Shown here: positions 31,118-43,521 of the stretch, piece after piece
Layout of the letters: every line of letters starts with the position of its first letter
Numbering within the stretch: the first letter of the stretch is position 1
Source of the DNA: Dryomyza anilis
Taxonomy: Eukaryota > Arthropoda > Insecta > Diptera > Dryomyzidae
Reading direction: 5' to 3'
DNA length: 64,000 bases
Assembly (NCBI GenBank): GCA_951804985.1
Contig: OX638131.1
Span: forward strand, 90,966,349-91,030,348
The notes under the pieces: model-generated
Told to the model about the DNA's origin: nothing
Seen by the model: the letters and a program-made list of their open reading frames with translations, nothing else
The model's database searches: none
Program-made: the position numbers and the translations under genes

Positions 31118-31715
31118 CTAAGAAGAAAAAACAAAAAAACCAATACAAAAGAAATTACAAAAGCAAAAACACAAAAACAAAATCAAAAGCAAAATAAAAA
31201 TAAAACACAGATGGAAAAACAAAAGCAAAAACAAAGGTACAAATAAAAATACTAAATTAAAAACATAAAAACAAAAGCAAAAACAAAAACAAAAGAAAAA
31301 GAAAAATAAAAACACAAACAAAAACAAAATCAAATATATAAAAACAAAAGCAAAATTAAAATTAAAATCACAAAACAAAAGCAAAATTAAAATCACAAAA
31401 GCAAAAACACAAAAATGAAAGCAAAAATACAAAATCAAAATAAAACACATAATCAAAACAAAAACAAAAAAAGCAAAAACACAAAAAAAAAAGAAAAACA
31501 CAAAATCAAAACCGCAAAAATATCAAAATACAAAAATGCACAAAATTTAAAACACAACAACAAAAGTAAAACACAAATACACAAAAAATTAAAAGAAAAA
31601 GAAAAGTTAATTTTAAAAGCAAAATCAAAAGAAAAACAGAAGCAATCAAATAAAAAAATTTGCCAAAAGGAAAAATCAAAAGAATCGCAAAAACAAAAAA
31701 TAACGGTACAAAAAT
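31118..31715. repeat. A-rich low-complexity tract (CAAAAG/CAAAAA)n
   Basis: 0.6 kb made almost entirely of 'acaaaaacaaaagcaaaa'-type words with occasional T. It gives open frames on both strands (K/Q/N-rich on +, F-rich on -) by composition only. Confidence 0.9.
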
Positions 31716-31929
31716 AATTAAAATAATTAAATACGTGTTGCGCAGTCCGGGTACGAAATACTAGTTCTATATAATTCTATTTAATTCAATTCTATATAAT
31801 TCGTGGTTGCTGATTTTGACTGAATACTCAATTTTTTTCCTATTACGTACATTTTTTAAGAAATTTGCTATCGATATTTTGTGTCCTTTTCAGCCACTTT
31901 TTAGAATTAAAAAATATAGTCCCTTACTC

Positions 31930-32245
31930 AAAAGGGCGAATCTTTTCGTTTATTTGCTATAACTCTTTATTAGTGCAGAATAAAATAGTAATGTAAAGGC
32001 ATTGATTGTTTGTTTTCGAAACACCTATCGATTGGCATCATTATTTAAAAATAATTTTCCAAATATTAATTTGCCATTTGCTATTTGGCAGAAAAATGTT
32101 TGGCAAAATATTTTTAAATAATGATGCCAATCGATAAGTGCTTTTAAAACAAACAATTAATACCTTCACATCACTATTTTATCTTGCGCCAATAAAGAAT
32201 TATAGCAAAAAAATCAAAAGATACGCCCTTTTGGCATGACAAGAT
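31930..32245. mobile_element. Short foldback with ~130-bp arms
   Basis: 31932-32060 reappears inverted at 32110-32245. Both arms contain 'caaaagggcg', 'gctataa', 'ctttatt', 'tcgattggcatcattattta' and an 'aacaaacaat' word. The loop is about 50 bp and includes 'tttgccatttgctatttggc'. No ORF and no clear target duplication. Confidence 0.8.
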
Positions 32246-32629
32246 TTTCGATTTTTCCAATTTCATCTGTTCACAGGACATATTTTAAAAAGTAGATCAA
32301 TTAGAAAAACTTAATATTTTTTATAAACATTTTTGACTATGCTCTAGATAACCATAAATCTTTTTTTTTAATATTAATTATAAAAATTTTCCGAGTTCAG
32401 ACTCAATTATCATGAAATTTTATTAGAATATTAGTATATTAAAATTATTCTATACAATTAAAAAAAAATTGCATATAACTTTTTTTCTTCAATTAATTTT
32501 TCCACATAACTATATTTTTGCATTCTAAGTAGTGGGCAAGAACGGTTTAAAAATACTTTTACAATTTTCTCAAAAACGTTACGTAATAGAAAAAAATAAG
32601 TATGCAGTCCAACTCAGCACCAGCTATTT
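32246..32629. other. AT-rich, nothing recognised
   Basis: No feature could be supported. Confidence 0.4.
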
Positions 32630-33112
32630 AAAAAGAGCCGAATGCAGAAAAAAGGCATGGAGAATAATCGGCAATTGAACTTTAAAACTTGATAGTTCAG
32701 AAAATATGGAAGACTCCATCGACATTTATTTTTTTAATCGACTGGGAAAACTCTCGAGTTTAAAAAAAATGTTTTTGATTTTTAAATGTTGGGGCGTATA
32801 CGTAACAGGGATTTGAAAAATATTTTTAACTTTTTCTATGTTAAAAGTATTTTATTTTTTTAAATTGTTATTTTTATTGGAATGCGTGTTTATAATGCTT
32901 ATATAAACCATTTGTTTCATTAAAATATGTTAATTAGTTACAGAGATATAAATATTTATCTAATAAAGTACTTTGATGTTTCGATTCGCATAACTTTGTT
33001 TGGAGTTGAGAAATCAAAAAACTTAGTACACATTTATTCGTTACTTTTCATCAAAATCGGTAGACATCGTGCCAATATTGATATTTCTGACGTGGAATAA
33101 CGCAAATGTAAA
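32630..33112 (-). repeat. ~0.48 kb dispersed repeat ('gattccacgtcagaaat' end), copy 1
   Basis: Reverse complement of 48338-48795 with moderate divergence. Shared stretches include 'gacgtggaat', 'gcacgatgtc', 'ttgatgtttcgattcg', 'aaaactctcgag'-like and 'tcggcaattgaact'. The other copy lies in intron 1 of lipase gene 2. Confidence 0.8.
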
Positions 33113-33682
33113 TTTCAGTGTTCAACATTTTGAAATTTGTATCTGTTATTCTTTTCCAAATTTAATATGAATTTTATTCAATTCAGTTAATGCCTCAGTC
33201 TAGTTATTTATTAATGTTTTTTAAGTTACATTATAATAATACAACTTGCTGTCATATGTCCCTCCATCCTCTTAATCACTATGTCACTTAGTCTGTCTTG
33301 TCTGTCTTGTCAGTCAATTGTCTACCATCTTCCGTCTCACATTATTCAGCCTTGTCATTGCTATATGTCACACCCTCTCCGTCCACACAAGTAAAAATAC
33401 ACACACACAGAGTCACATCAACATAGAAATTCCTTTCTGAGCCGTCAGCAAATATTTCGCATATACACCTCAAAGCCTTGGAGGCATCATTTTAGCTATG
33501 CTGCATTTGTGTACGTCTAACAGGCTCACTCACTACATACCCAACGGGAAAAAGTGCTTTAAAATTCATTTTTAAATTTGTTACATACTTAAATGAGTTA
33601 CATACATACATGATACATATTTGAATGATGTACAAAGAAAATTAATAATTGCTACTTAAACGTCAAACGATTTTTGCATGTA
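33113..33682. other. Intergenic, nothing recognised
   Basis: Contains a TGTC-rich patch near 33290-33320 and CACACA near 33395-33410. No gene. Confidence 0.4.
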
Positions 33683-33684
33683 TA

Positions 33685-34124
33685 CACAAAAAAAAATTCA
33701 CCAACAACCAGTATTCATCATATTGATGATTTCATTCATTGAACTAAAATCGTATTTGTTCAGTTTTTTAATTTTTTATATCATCAAATTTCATACAAAA
33801 ATTGGTCTCCATTTACACATATACGTATTTATAATTCTTATAAGATTTATCATTTTTAAATTAATATGGTTTGATGAACAAAACTCATCAATATGATGTT
33901 CACCTTTTCATTAATATGATGAATTGGAGGCTTTGAATAATTAGCAATTAAGTATTATCAATCCTTATAAATACAGAAATGTGTAAATAGAGAAAATTTT
34001 GTGTTTGAAATTAGATGTTAAAAAAATATTGAAAATGAAAAACATTTAAAAAAATACGATTTTCATTCAATGAATGAATTCATCAATATGATGAATTCAG
34101 GTAGTTGTTGACATTTTTTGTGTG
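33685..34124. mobile_element. MITE with ~50-bp inverted ends, CACA(C)AAAAA type
   Basis: The left end CACAAAAAAAAATTCACCAA follows TA (33683-33684) and the right end TTTTTTGTGTG precedes TA (34125-34126). The inverted match continues through 'caacaa', a tail and 'attcatcatattgatga'. The 'catcatattgatga' word recurs internally and in the 28067 and 41393 elements. Confidence 0.85.
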
Positions 34125-34337
34125 TAGTATATAAAGTACGAAAATATAAAGAGAGAGCCACCAAATTCTAAAGTCGTTTCGCAGACGAAAATACTATCAG
34201 TTTTCGATGGTCCTGACCGAACATAGAGGATTCATTAAGAAATCAAAGATAATAGTTCCCACAAGTTAAAAGGTTTTTAAAAATAGAAAATTTTTTGAAA
34301 ATCTAAAACAAATTTACTTTTTTATAAAACTGTCATC

Positions 34338-34511
<174 letters not shown>

Positions 34512-34669
34512 AAAACTGTAGTAATGAATTTTTAAGTAAACTATTTATCTAATATAATAAAATTGATTTTTGATATTTCAATTTGACAATATCTTTGATT
34601 TTCTAAAGGTGCAACTTTTCTGTCATGATACAATTACACGGTAAAAGTATTGAGTTCTTGTTCTTCTTA

Positions 34670-35269
34670 GGGCCAGTTTTTCAGTGGTAGTTGAACTCCA
34701 TTTGTAGTTCAGACTTATTTTAAACTTAGAATTGTGTTTTTCAGTGAACTTTAAACGTAGTTTAAACTTATTTTAACCCACCGATGTCAGTGGGTACTTG
34801 TCAGTCAGTTAAAGTACGTTTAAACTCTCAATGTTTTTGACAGAAAAATGTAAGATGCGCTCCTTCCGCTCTGCAGTCCACGCACATGCGCTCATTTATC
34901 TGTCCACTGGTGTTCATTTTATTAGTTTTCTTCTATTATTCATTGCATAAACTAACACTAAACGATCACACACACAAATTATCACAAATATTTATTATTA
35001 TACTATGTTATTATACTAACAAGAAATTAATTTCGTCATTCTCGCAAATTTTATATCAGCTGTTCCAAATTAGAAAAATTATTTTATTCTTCTTAAATGC
35101 TATTTACAATCGATAATTCGTTGACATTAGCCGGTGCTGCCATATTTTAAGCACTGATCTAAATGAAACTTAAACTGCCACTGAAAAACTGCTCGAATAG
35201 TTAAATTACGTGAGAGGTTCAAGTAAACGTAGTTTTAACTACGTTTAAACTACCACTAAAAACTGGTGC
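34670..35269. mobile_element. 600-bp TIR element, GGGCCAGTTTTTCAGTGG ends
   Basis: The left end GGGCCAGTTTTTCAGTGGTA is mirrored by TACCACTAAAAACTGGTGC at the right. The inverted homology continues inward for ~100 bp with repeated 'cgtagtttaaac' and 'cagtg' words. Flanks are TTA on the left and TTC on the right, an imperfect 3-bp duplication that would fit PIF/Harbinger. The frame at 34886-35116 shows no transposase motif. Confidence 0.7.
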
Positions 35270-35446
35270 TTCTGTCAAACGTTTGAAGATACTGTCAAAC
35301 GTGCCGTGCTTATCTCAAAATATTATATTGGATAAGAAAATTGTGTAAAAGGTGCTCGCGGATACTTCTACGTTGTTATTGTATCATGGTATATATATAC
35401 TCTAGACAAAATTCTGCAATTTTTAAGAAATGTTCTTTCGCACACA

Positions 35447-35606
35447 GATTTTTTTTATTATTTGAATATCTACTAAGAGCACTTAGACAGACTTTATCCA
35501 TTGTACTGTGAAATCTATTCCCTACGATTTTGTGGTTAATATCACCCGGGATTCCAACCCGAGACCTTCAGCATGGAAGTCTAGCGCGCTACCTCTGGAC
35601 TAGTTA
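35447..35606 (-). mobile_element. tRNA-derived SINE (or tRNA-like pseudogene)
   Basis: On the - strand, 'agaggtagcgcgctagac' resembles a Pol III A box and 'gggttggaatccc' a B box, spaced as in a tRNA, with TCC at the anticodon-like position. The acceptor stem does not pair, so it is not a working tRNA. The downstream part (decreasing coordinates) ends in 'aaataataaaaaaaa', an A-rich tail as in SINEs. Confidence 0.55.
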
Positions 35607-36484
35607 AATGTAAATTTTTGTAGTATTTGGAAGGCTCAAGATAGTTTAGAAACAAATATTCGTAAGATTTCAAGCAGACATAAGTGAAGTTTGTATCAAA
35701 GGACACCTATTTACTGCCTTTTTCCAATATATGCTTTAAATCTGCTTTAACGGAAACGGGAAGACAATAGTAATTGATACAAATTCTGGAAATGTCTCTA
35801 AACTGCTTTCAGCCCTCCGAAAATTCTATTTAGATCTTATATGTATAAACTATCCACGATCTGGTATTTATTTGTGTGTTTGCCGGAAAGATACTAGGAA
35901 ATTTATTTCAAAAGATTATCCAGCATTTGAAAATGTTACTTTACGTCTATTAGATGTTATAAATCTGAAAAACTTGAAAATGTGTTTTTTCCCGTTGATG
36001 TTTGACTCACCCACACAACGCCACATACATCATGTTCATCAGAAACTACTTTAAGGCCTAATGTTGTTGCAGTCAGTCAGTAGTAGTTATTGTTGTTGTT
36101 GTTGCTGTAGTAGTAGTTGTAGTTGTCATTGCCTCTGCCATTGCTTTGCTGTGCTTTGTTTACTCATTCTCATTATTATTGTTTGCTTTTGTGCTGCATT
36201 TAACCCTGTTTTTATTGCACATCTTCAACATACTACGTAAGGCGGGAACTACGACGAGGCATTCTTGAGATTTTTGCTGCTTGCACTAATTGCTGGCTGC
36301 TGCTTGCACTTTGTTATTTTTCAACAACTTGCCTAAAGATTTTCGAAGAAAAAAAAAATAGTAATAAAAGTAAAAAATTAAATAGTATGCGGCAGTAGAA
36401 AAGAGCACTAAAGAAAATAATGAGGCAATCCTTAAGATACAGCATTGTTTTCTGCAAAAACTTTATTACACAGTGCAATGCATA
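35607..36484. other. Intergenic, nothing supported
   Basis: 36080-36120 is a (TTG/TAG)n-rich tract. Short frames are unconvincing. Confidence 0.4.
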
Positions 36485-37201
36485 CACACAGAAAACTGAT
36501 TTGTTGCGCAAACCATCTAAATTAAATAATTCGCCTGCGGTCGGTTGTGTCAAACTCCTAGTCTGCAAGAATGAGGTTGTGACAAACTCCTAGTCTGCAA
36601 GAATGAGGTTGTGGCAAACTCCAATTGAAATTGTATTTTATGTTATTATTTTTATATATATTAATAACTTATTTATGTAAAGTTTCCCATATGTATTATA
36701 GATGCGTAAATATGTCAAACACACAATTTCAGAAAGTATATCTACTAATTCCTTTTCACTGTAAAATAAAAACGATATGGAAAAATACATTTATTATTTT
36801 AATTCCTCATAATACAAAAAAATCTACATTTGCACAAAAAAAAATCTCCATTAGCACATTTTTTTACACATTATCCACAATCCAAAAACAGAATAACTAT
36901 TTTCATTTGTTTTGATGTTTCTTTATTTCTGTATATATCTACAGTAGTTAGCATTAATCTGGCAACCGAACTGCTGATAGACATGAGATTGCCGTTTGTC
37001 ATTTATTTTGTTGATACAACAACGTACTCAGCTGCTGTAACAAATGCACGAAGATCAATTTTGACAGAATCGTCATTTCGGTTATAGTAAAATAAGGTAC
37101 GTTCATTTTAATTAAATGAGGTTACAACAAATGTATTTCGTTTGCAACAATGAAACGTTGGTTCGATTAACCACATGTCAAAAGAGGATTATTTCTGTGT
37201 G
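36485..37201. mobile_element. 717-bp MITE-like element with CACACAGAAA ends
   Basis: CACACAGAAAAC follows TA (36483-36484) and ATTTCTGTGTG precedes TA (37202-37203). Behind the ends 'gttgcgcaaacc' and 'gcaacaatg' regions differ, so the inverted repeat is short. Inside, a 32-bp unit containing 'caaactcctagtctgcaaga' is repeated 2.3 times (36551-36622). Confidence 0.6.
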
Positions 37202-37369
37202 TATGATTAAATTTATAATGCGAATTATATTAGCAGTGACTGTATGTAAATATATTTAAATTTTAATTTTTAATGTTTTTTTTTTAATTTTTTTTTTTTT
37301 AATTTAATTATTATAACAACTACTATTTTAAAATTGTTAAAAATATAAAATGTTTAAATACGACTCAAT

Positions 37370-37705
37370 TTAAAAACAATAATGTTCGAAAATAAAAAAG
37401 AAATGGGGTAAAAATATTTATAATCAACGAATTAAAATTTGGTACATATTATACTAAGGCAAATTGAAAATTTTGGATCTCCAGCTTAAATGTTTCCCGA
37501 AATATACTTAAAAAAATCAAAAATATGTCTTTTTGAAAAATACCTCTAAGAATCAGAATGTTCGAAAATAAAAATATAATGGGGTAAACACATTTATAAC
37601 CAACGAATTATTTATCCCACCCCGACATAAATAATTGAAATTTGGTAAAAATTATACTAAGGCAAATTGAAAATTTTGGATCTCCAGCTTAAATGGGCCG
37701 CTGTT
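37370..37705. repeat. Two-copy tandem duplication, ~180-190 bp
   Basis: 'tgttcgaaaataaaaa', 'atggggtaaa', 'ttataaccaacgaatta' and 'ggatctccagcttaaatg' each occur twice, at 37383-37490 and 37558-37696. The second copy has an extra ~30 bp ('tatcccaccccgacataaat'). Confidence 0.85.
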
Positions 37706-37793
37706 TTTGTGAGAAATACCTCTTAAAAATCTAGGGAATATTGTAATGACCTTTAACCTTTGTAAACAAAATGAAATCAAATCATACGTGATA

Positions 37794-37984
37794 AAGGGTT
37801 TTTCAACAGGGCCGCTACAAAAGTAGAACGACAGGGACAGCAAACGACGCCATATTTCTTGCCACTCTTTTGACATTTCTCTTCAGTAAGGTTTGCCATT
37901 TCATGATGGAAAGATATACGAATTCGAATTTCGGTAGTAAATTTTAGTAATTTCGACTCGTTGTTGGCTCGTATATCTTCCAAT
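37794..37984 (+). mobile_element. Palindromic rosa-mariner MITE, truncated (copy B)
   Basis: After TA (37792-37793) the terminus AAGGGTTTTTCAAC is followed by the same 5' sequence as copy A. At about 37920 it turns back on itself exactly as copy A does ('ggaaagatatacgaattcga' then the inverted arm). It stops near 37984, where a LINE fragment begins. Confidence 0.85.
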
Positions 37985-38841
37985 CATAGCACTATTTTCT
38001 ATACAAAACATCAACAAACAATTAGAACCAGATCAAAAGCTAGTTCAATCGAATGCTGCCAAGTTTTCTTTTAAAAAAATAGTTGGCAATATTTTATATT
38101 TGACACTACCGAATATGGGTGCGGTGGATATTGCGCAGTCAGCTGCTCTTGACGTTCTGGGCATATCAATTTAATGTGATCTCCGTTGGAATGATCGCAT
38201 ATTTAATGTTTCGAAAGAAGCGGCCAAGTGCCTCGGTTTTCTGAAACGGTGTAAGACATACTTCACTCCCGCTGACTTGTGCATTGTCTACACCACCTAT
38301 ATTCGGCCTAAGATGGAATACAATTCGCACATATGGGCAAGGGCTTCAAAATATTCTTTGGAGTTCCTGGATAGAATCCAACAACGTGCAATATATTTAA
38401 TAGGGGATGAAAATATTTCATCCTCTATTGGTTCTCTTGAGCACCGAAGGACCGTAGGGTGTGTAAGCCTGTTTTATAGGTATTACAATGGTAAGTGTTC
38501 GAGGGAAATACATGGCCTGATTCCACCAGGTCGTGTGTTCTCTCGTTCTACTAGGGCATCAAACCAAGCCCACCCCTTCGTAGTCCACTCGTTTCTCAAC
38601 AGAACCTCGCATTACAGAGAGAATTCGTTCTTCAGTCGCACGATACGTTTGTGGAATAATCTCCCGTTTGTGTTTTTCCCGACAGTTTTAATATTGGGAA
38701 ATTTAAAGCAAACATCCACCGACACTACTCCATCTTTCCCCCTCCCTTAAACCTATAATCCTTTCTTACGATTAACACTGTGCATTGTATGAATAGGGGG
38801 CATCCCCTGAGAGTTGGTTCATAGTAAAAAAAAAAAAAAAT
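37985..38841 (+). pseudogene. Jockey/CR1-like LINE, 3' fragment of ORF2
   Basis: The open frame from 38277 to 38750 (157 codons) holds YTTYIRPKMEYNSHIWARAS, RIQQRAIYLIG and SRTIRLWNNLP, standard C-terminal words of Jockey/CR1 LINE reverse transcriptases. The same frame extends upstream (LGFLKRCKTYFTPADL) but is broken by TAA at 38172-38174. The RT catalytic box lies further 5' and is missing. A ~90-bp 3' UTR ends in a 14-base poly(A) (38827-38841). It is a 5'-truncated dead copy, apparently inserted beside or into mariner copy B. Confidence 0.85.
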
Positions 38842-40372
38842 ATTCTGGCTAGTAAAATGCAGTTCAAACGGCATCTTAAGTGAAATTTTGGCTGCACATT
38901 TTTCCATCATAAGCTGTGAGCTGTTTGTAATGTTTGGAGCTGCATACATATTTATCAATGTAGAACAGCTTTTCCTGGCCACAAACAAAACATAACCACG
39001 CCCTTTTAAATAAAAAAGTGAAGTCCGTAACTTGTGCAGGTTCTGTGTTGCTACATGATTATAATGGATCTTAACCTTGTGAATTGGTCGGCAAACAACA
39101 TCCCCTATTTAAAAGAAGTCACATTTTTGTGTATATTCCTAATTTTTATTAATTTATACCACTGAGCCCTTTTTCGCCTACCAATGATGATGGCGTGGTT
39201 TTAGATTTTGAACAAAAATCGAAAAACAACACAGAATTTGAACCATCCGATGAAGTTTATCTTTTACATTTTGTGGAATGCATGGTCATTATAAATTTTG
39301 TTGCGTCTTTTTGCGAAGTACAGTCCGTGTTTTTTTAACGTTAAGCTCGCTTGTAATGAGTTGCAATAGCGCTGCATTCTGCTTATTTTATGTATTCCAA
39401 ATTTGGGCTGAACTTCAGTTTACCATTTTTTTTTAAAACAAACAACAAATAATCAAACGTTTGCGAAACGACCGTAGGTCAACCACCCGCTATCACTTGC
39501 ATGCAGTTAGAGTTTAGTGTGTCCTTAGGAATTTTTAAAAGTCTTTTTACAGTACTTTTTATGAGAATTTCGTGTTTTTATATGCTGTTTTTGAGCAATG
39601 GACGGTAAAGTGTAGTTCTGCACAAATTCAAATACAGACAAATTTTAATTTATTTGATGTGTAGATGTCATGAAATTGTCAGAAATGCCAGATGAGTAGC
39701 AGTGCTGCAAAATTTGTCAAAATAGAACCGTTGCCGTTCCAGTGAAACTGATCTGGGTTAACTGCCACGGGAACACAGCTATTGATACAAAATATTTAAT
39801 TCTATTAATACAATAAATTGGATGTACGAACTGTTTAATAGTATAAATTAAATCCTTTCGGTGTTGATGCTAAAATATATGCATATAATGCATATGCACC
39901 AATCGACAGTTTTAACGGCACTGCACAGATTTACAGCCACACACAGTTTTATATTCACTACACAGTATTACAGGTACTGTTAAACCGATCTTATTTTACT
40001 TTGGTTCATCGCAACGTGTGCTGGCCTATTCGGTTCGTCGGTTCGTTTTTCCGTAAATCGTGCGTATATTATGACTTTGATATTCTCCTATTTTATTTGT
40101 ATTCAACAGTTGGGATATTCCATTTTAAATCAACGAAAAAAATTAAAAATTTAAACTTCGTCCTCTTTGAAATTGATAAAATTTTGTATGAGTGTTCTCT
40201 CATATTAAACTAAGAAATATGAAAAATTTTAAAACTCTACCTTCTATGGTTCCTGAAATATGGCGGCTTAAAAAGTAAAAAAAATAGGTAAAAACTCACA
40301 AAGGAGGGTTAACTGAATTGCCTTTATCGTAAAAACTAGTTTATGTAAAAGGTCAATTGAGGTATCATTTGA
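38842..40372. other. 1.5 kb without recognised feature
   Basis: Mixed AT-rich sequence. Frames near 38725-38988 and 40001-40213 carry no family motif. No inverted ends or similarity to other parts of the window were noticed. Confidence 0.4.
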
Positions 40373-41215
40373 AAGGTTTTTCAATAAGAGCGCTACAAAT
40401 AAAACAAAAACGGTTTTGGATATCAAATTTTTTATTCCTGTAAAGGTACGTTCGATGCCATTATTTCATCGATTTCTTTTGCATGACCACCGTCCTGTTG
40501 GAACCACATATCCTCCAAGTCCATATCATCCAATTGGGGCCAAAAATATTCGGTTATCATTGAACGGTAGCGATTCCCATTCACAGTAACGTGCCGGTCT
40601 TGATCATCACGGAAGAAGTACGGCCCAATGACGCCGCCGGCCCATAAACTGCCCAAATCGTAATTTCTTCGGGATGCAATGATGACTCATGGAGTACGTG
40701 TGGATTGCTTCTGGTGGTCAAGCGGCTTTAGTTCTTGCGTCAATTTGATTTTGTAAGGATGTAGGCCAAGATCTTTTCGCAAAATTCGTCACAAGGACGT
40801 CACAGAGATGCCCAACGCTTGAGAACGACGTGTGAGAGACACATTTGGGCTTTTTTCAACTGAAGCCTCAGAGGCAGCAATATTCTCGACACTACGGGCA
40901 CTTCTTTGTCTCACTGTCACGGGAACATTTTGTACTGTGCCTGTGGATTCAAATTTTTCCACTAGACGCTCAATTGTTGATCTGCTAGAACGATTATGAC
41001 GACCATAAATTGGACGTAGCGCTCTTAACGTTGAGGCCACTGACTCCGAATTTCGGTAGTAAATTTTAATAATTTCGACTCGTTGTTTGCTCGTATATCT
41101 TTCCATCATGAAATGGCAAACCTTACTGAAGAGAAATGTCAAAAGAGCGGCAAGAAATATGGCGTCGTTAGCTGTCCCTGTCGCACTACTTTTGTAGCGT
41201 TCCTGTTGAAAAACC
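40373..41215 (-). pseudogene. rosa-type mariner transposase, internally deleted (copy C)
   Basis: The ends match the family termini: AAGGTTTTTCAATAAGAGCG on the left (3' end) and a reversed GGTTTTTCAACAGGAACGCT on the right (5' end). From 41109 the - strand encodes MERYTSKQRVEIIKIYY... through the helix-turn-helix region to ISVTSL, followed by a TGA where copy D has Trp. About 165 bp are missing between the KPLDHQK region and the SNPHVLHE region (near 40700). A second deletion joins WFQQDG directly to the C-terminal GGHAKEI (near 40485), removing the third catalytic Asp. It is non-functional. Confidence 0.9.
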
Positions 41216-41392
41216 AGATAGAAAATTTAAATTTCTAAGAACTCAAACTCAAAAGTATATAGAAAAACGAGAGAATTTCCATTTTCGTAAAAATATCAAA
41301 ACCTTTAGGCAATATAAAAAAATTAGAAATATGTCTTGCTTTGAATTACATCGGTAACTTATTTAATATCATATTGTTTGTTGTGCTGTGAA

Positions 41393-41540
41393 CATAGAAA
41401 AAAATTTACGTCATATTGATGAATTCCGTTTTTCAAACCATGATTCATTGAATTGATGAACTATTCATAGTATTAATGACTAACGACATCAATGTTATGA
41501 ATGCATTCATTAATATAATGAGAGCTTGGTAACTGTCGTT
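41393..41540 (+). mobile_element. MITE fragment, copy 2 of the 28067 family
   Basis: 'catattgatgaattccgtt', 'caaaccatgattcattga', 'attaatgactaacg' and 'gcttggtaactgtcg' match 28090-28215 in order. The similarity ends after 'ctgtcg'. Confidence 0.75.
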
Positions 41541-41660
41541 TTGTAGTCCATCGCACAAACCATTGAGCCACGGACACAATGCATTCAATTATTTTTATAT
41601 TTAAATTTCCAACATTTTTCGCACGTGTATAAAAATTTGAATAAATTATATTATTATTTT

Positions 41661-41845
41661 TATACCCTACACTAAGAGTGAAAGGGTATATTCAGTTTGG
41701 TACGCCGTTTGTAACACCCAGAAGGAAGCATCTCCGGTATGGAAAAGTATATATATTCTTGATCAGCATGAACTCCTGAGTCGATTTAGTGATGTCCGTC
41801 TGTCTGTCTGTCTGTCCGTCCGTCCGTCTGTCCGTCCGTCCGTCC

Positions 41846-41899
<54 letters not shown>

Positions 41900-42361
41900 T
41901 TGTCTGTCCGTCTGTCTGTCCGTCTCTCTGTCCGTCTGTCTGTCCGTCTGTCTGTCTGTTGAAATCCCTACTACTTTTAAAATTGAAAAGCTAGATAAAT
42001 GAAACTTATAACTTAGATTACTGATATACCTACGCTGTATGTGCGAAAAAATTGGCGAGATCGGTTCATTGTGACCTATGATCCGACCACTTATGTTCAA
42101 ATACCTCATATAAAATTTATATATAAAGATCAATTTTTATGTATACGTGCTTAGGTAAACTTTTTTGAATGTTTGATTGAATGTTTGTAGTTATTTTCAG
42201 GATTCGTATACCCTGGTGACCTATATATCACTTTGAATGGTAACCACACATATGTGTAGCGTATTTATAGTCGGCTTAGACCGACTATAATTTTGATAAT
42301 CCTAACTATCATAATTACACCTACTTTAAAATTTCCCATGTGATCTAACCTTCCCAACTGG
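41661..42361 (+). repeat. Dispersed 'TATACCCTACAC' repeat, copy II, with (GTCT)n tract
   Basis: Runs from TATACCCTACACTAAGAG to CTTCCCAACTGG. 41790-41960 is a GTCT/GTCC tetranucleotide tract that has expanded relative to copy I (the frame at 41786-42133 on - reads (RQTD)n and is not a gene). The 3' part has 'gtcggcttagaccgacta', a small palindrome shared by all longer copies. Confidence 0.88.
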
Positions 42362-42404
42362 TTTTTTTTTAAGTTATCTAATTATTTATTTTTTGTACAT
42401 TGCA

Positions 42405-42660
42405 ATTAGTGGTTAGTGTGTTGGACTGCCAGCCGAATGGTCCCACAGTCAAACATAGACTGGGGCTAAGAACATCTTTTTCTTAAAAAACATTTTTCTA
42501 TACTACGCGGCAGTAAATGGCAAACCTACTAGAGTAAAACATTGCCTATGAAAAACTCTCATCCGCCGTACGGATTCGGCACTTTGAATACAAATATAAC
42601 ACGCACAGTTCAACGTGGTGATAGAGCTCGTGTTAAGTTTTTATTATTATTATTAAATAG
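42405..42660 (+). mobile_element. tRNA-derived SINE with (TTA)n tail
   Basis: 'agtggttagtgtgttggact' fits a Pol III A box in tRNA context, and a degraded B-box region ('cagtcaaacatagactgg') follows at the right distance. A ~190-bp body ends in 'tttttattattattattaaa'. This head-body-simple-repeat-tail order is that of fly tRNA SINEs. Target duplication was not resolved. Confidence 0.6.
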
Positions 42661-43521
42661 TATGAGAATAATACCTTGCAAAATAATGACTATTGACAAG
42701 TCATAAAATATACAATATAAAGTCTAAATATATTTTATATTAAAAATAAACTAAAAACCAATAAATTGAGTTAATAAGAAAATGTAGTAGTTTTAACAAA
42801 TTTTTAATTTGTTCATCATTTATTTAAATTCTTAAAAATGTAGAAAATACTTTACAACATCTTAATTTATGCCATATACTTATTAATGCATCTACACATA
42901 TGACGGAAGCAGCAATGAATCATGCGCTGCAACCACTCAACGAATGTCATTGTCATGACAACAATTAATATTGTTGAAACAACTATTTATTTCATGTATT
43001 GCATTTTGTTATAACAACAAAATAATAAAAAGAGCACAATGTTGGTCTTGTCTTTACTGCACCGCCTTCGCATCAAACAAGCGACAGTACCTCTTTTCTG
43101 CTCCTCATCATCATCTCTCTTTCTACTACTTCTTTTTAAGCTGGCATTGAACTAGTTTTTCGCGCGTCACTAAATTGTGCACTTGAACTTTTAATGGAGT
43201 AGATTTCGTAGTATGTTTGTCCGTGTGTCATGTGCACAAGCAAGCAACCATTTATGAAATTTATTTGAGTTGCTACTTTTGTGTAGATTTTGATTTAGTA
43301 TCTACGGAAGGAACGGTTGCCACCCACCCGCAATGTCAGTGTGATACGGTATAGTGCTTAACGGCGGCTTCTGGCTTCAAACAATTTAAAATGTTGTAGC
43401 ATTTTGTAATTTGCAAAATGAACTGAACAAAAAAATCTTCTTAACTCACAGCACAAAAAAGTTGTTTGCCGCAATCAAACAAAATGTTTGCAACAACTAA
43501 AAAAAGTTGTATGCTTGTAAT
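42661..43521. other. Intergenic, nothing supported
   Basis: 43030-43330 is somewhat less AT-rich ('gcaccgccttcgcatc', 'cgcgcgtcactaaattg') and non-repetitive in the window. No gene is visible. Confidence 0.4.

Noticed and set aside
31118..31717. K/Q/N-rich and F-rich frames
   Set aside because: A-rich low-complexity DNA gives open frames on both strands.
35530..35606. Functional tRNA with TCC anticodon on the - strand
   Set aside because: A- and B-box-like words are present but the acceptor stem does not pair; better explained as a SINE head.
40432..41142. Domesticated transposase gene on the - strand
   Set aside because: Internal deletions remove the third catalytic Asp, a stop interrupts the frame, and mariner termini are still present, so it is a dead copy.
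41786..42133. (RQTD)n frame on the - strand
   Set aside because: Reads through the GTCT tetranucleotide tract of a dispersed repeat.
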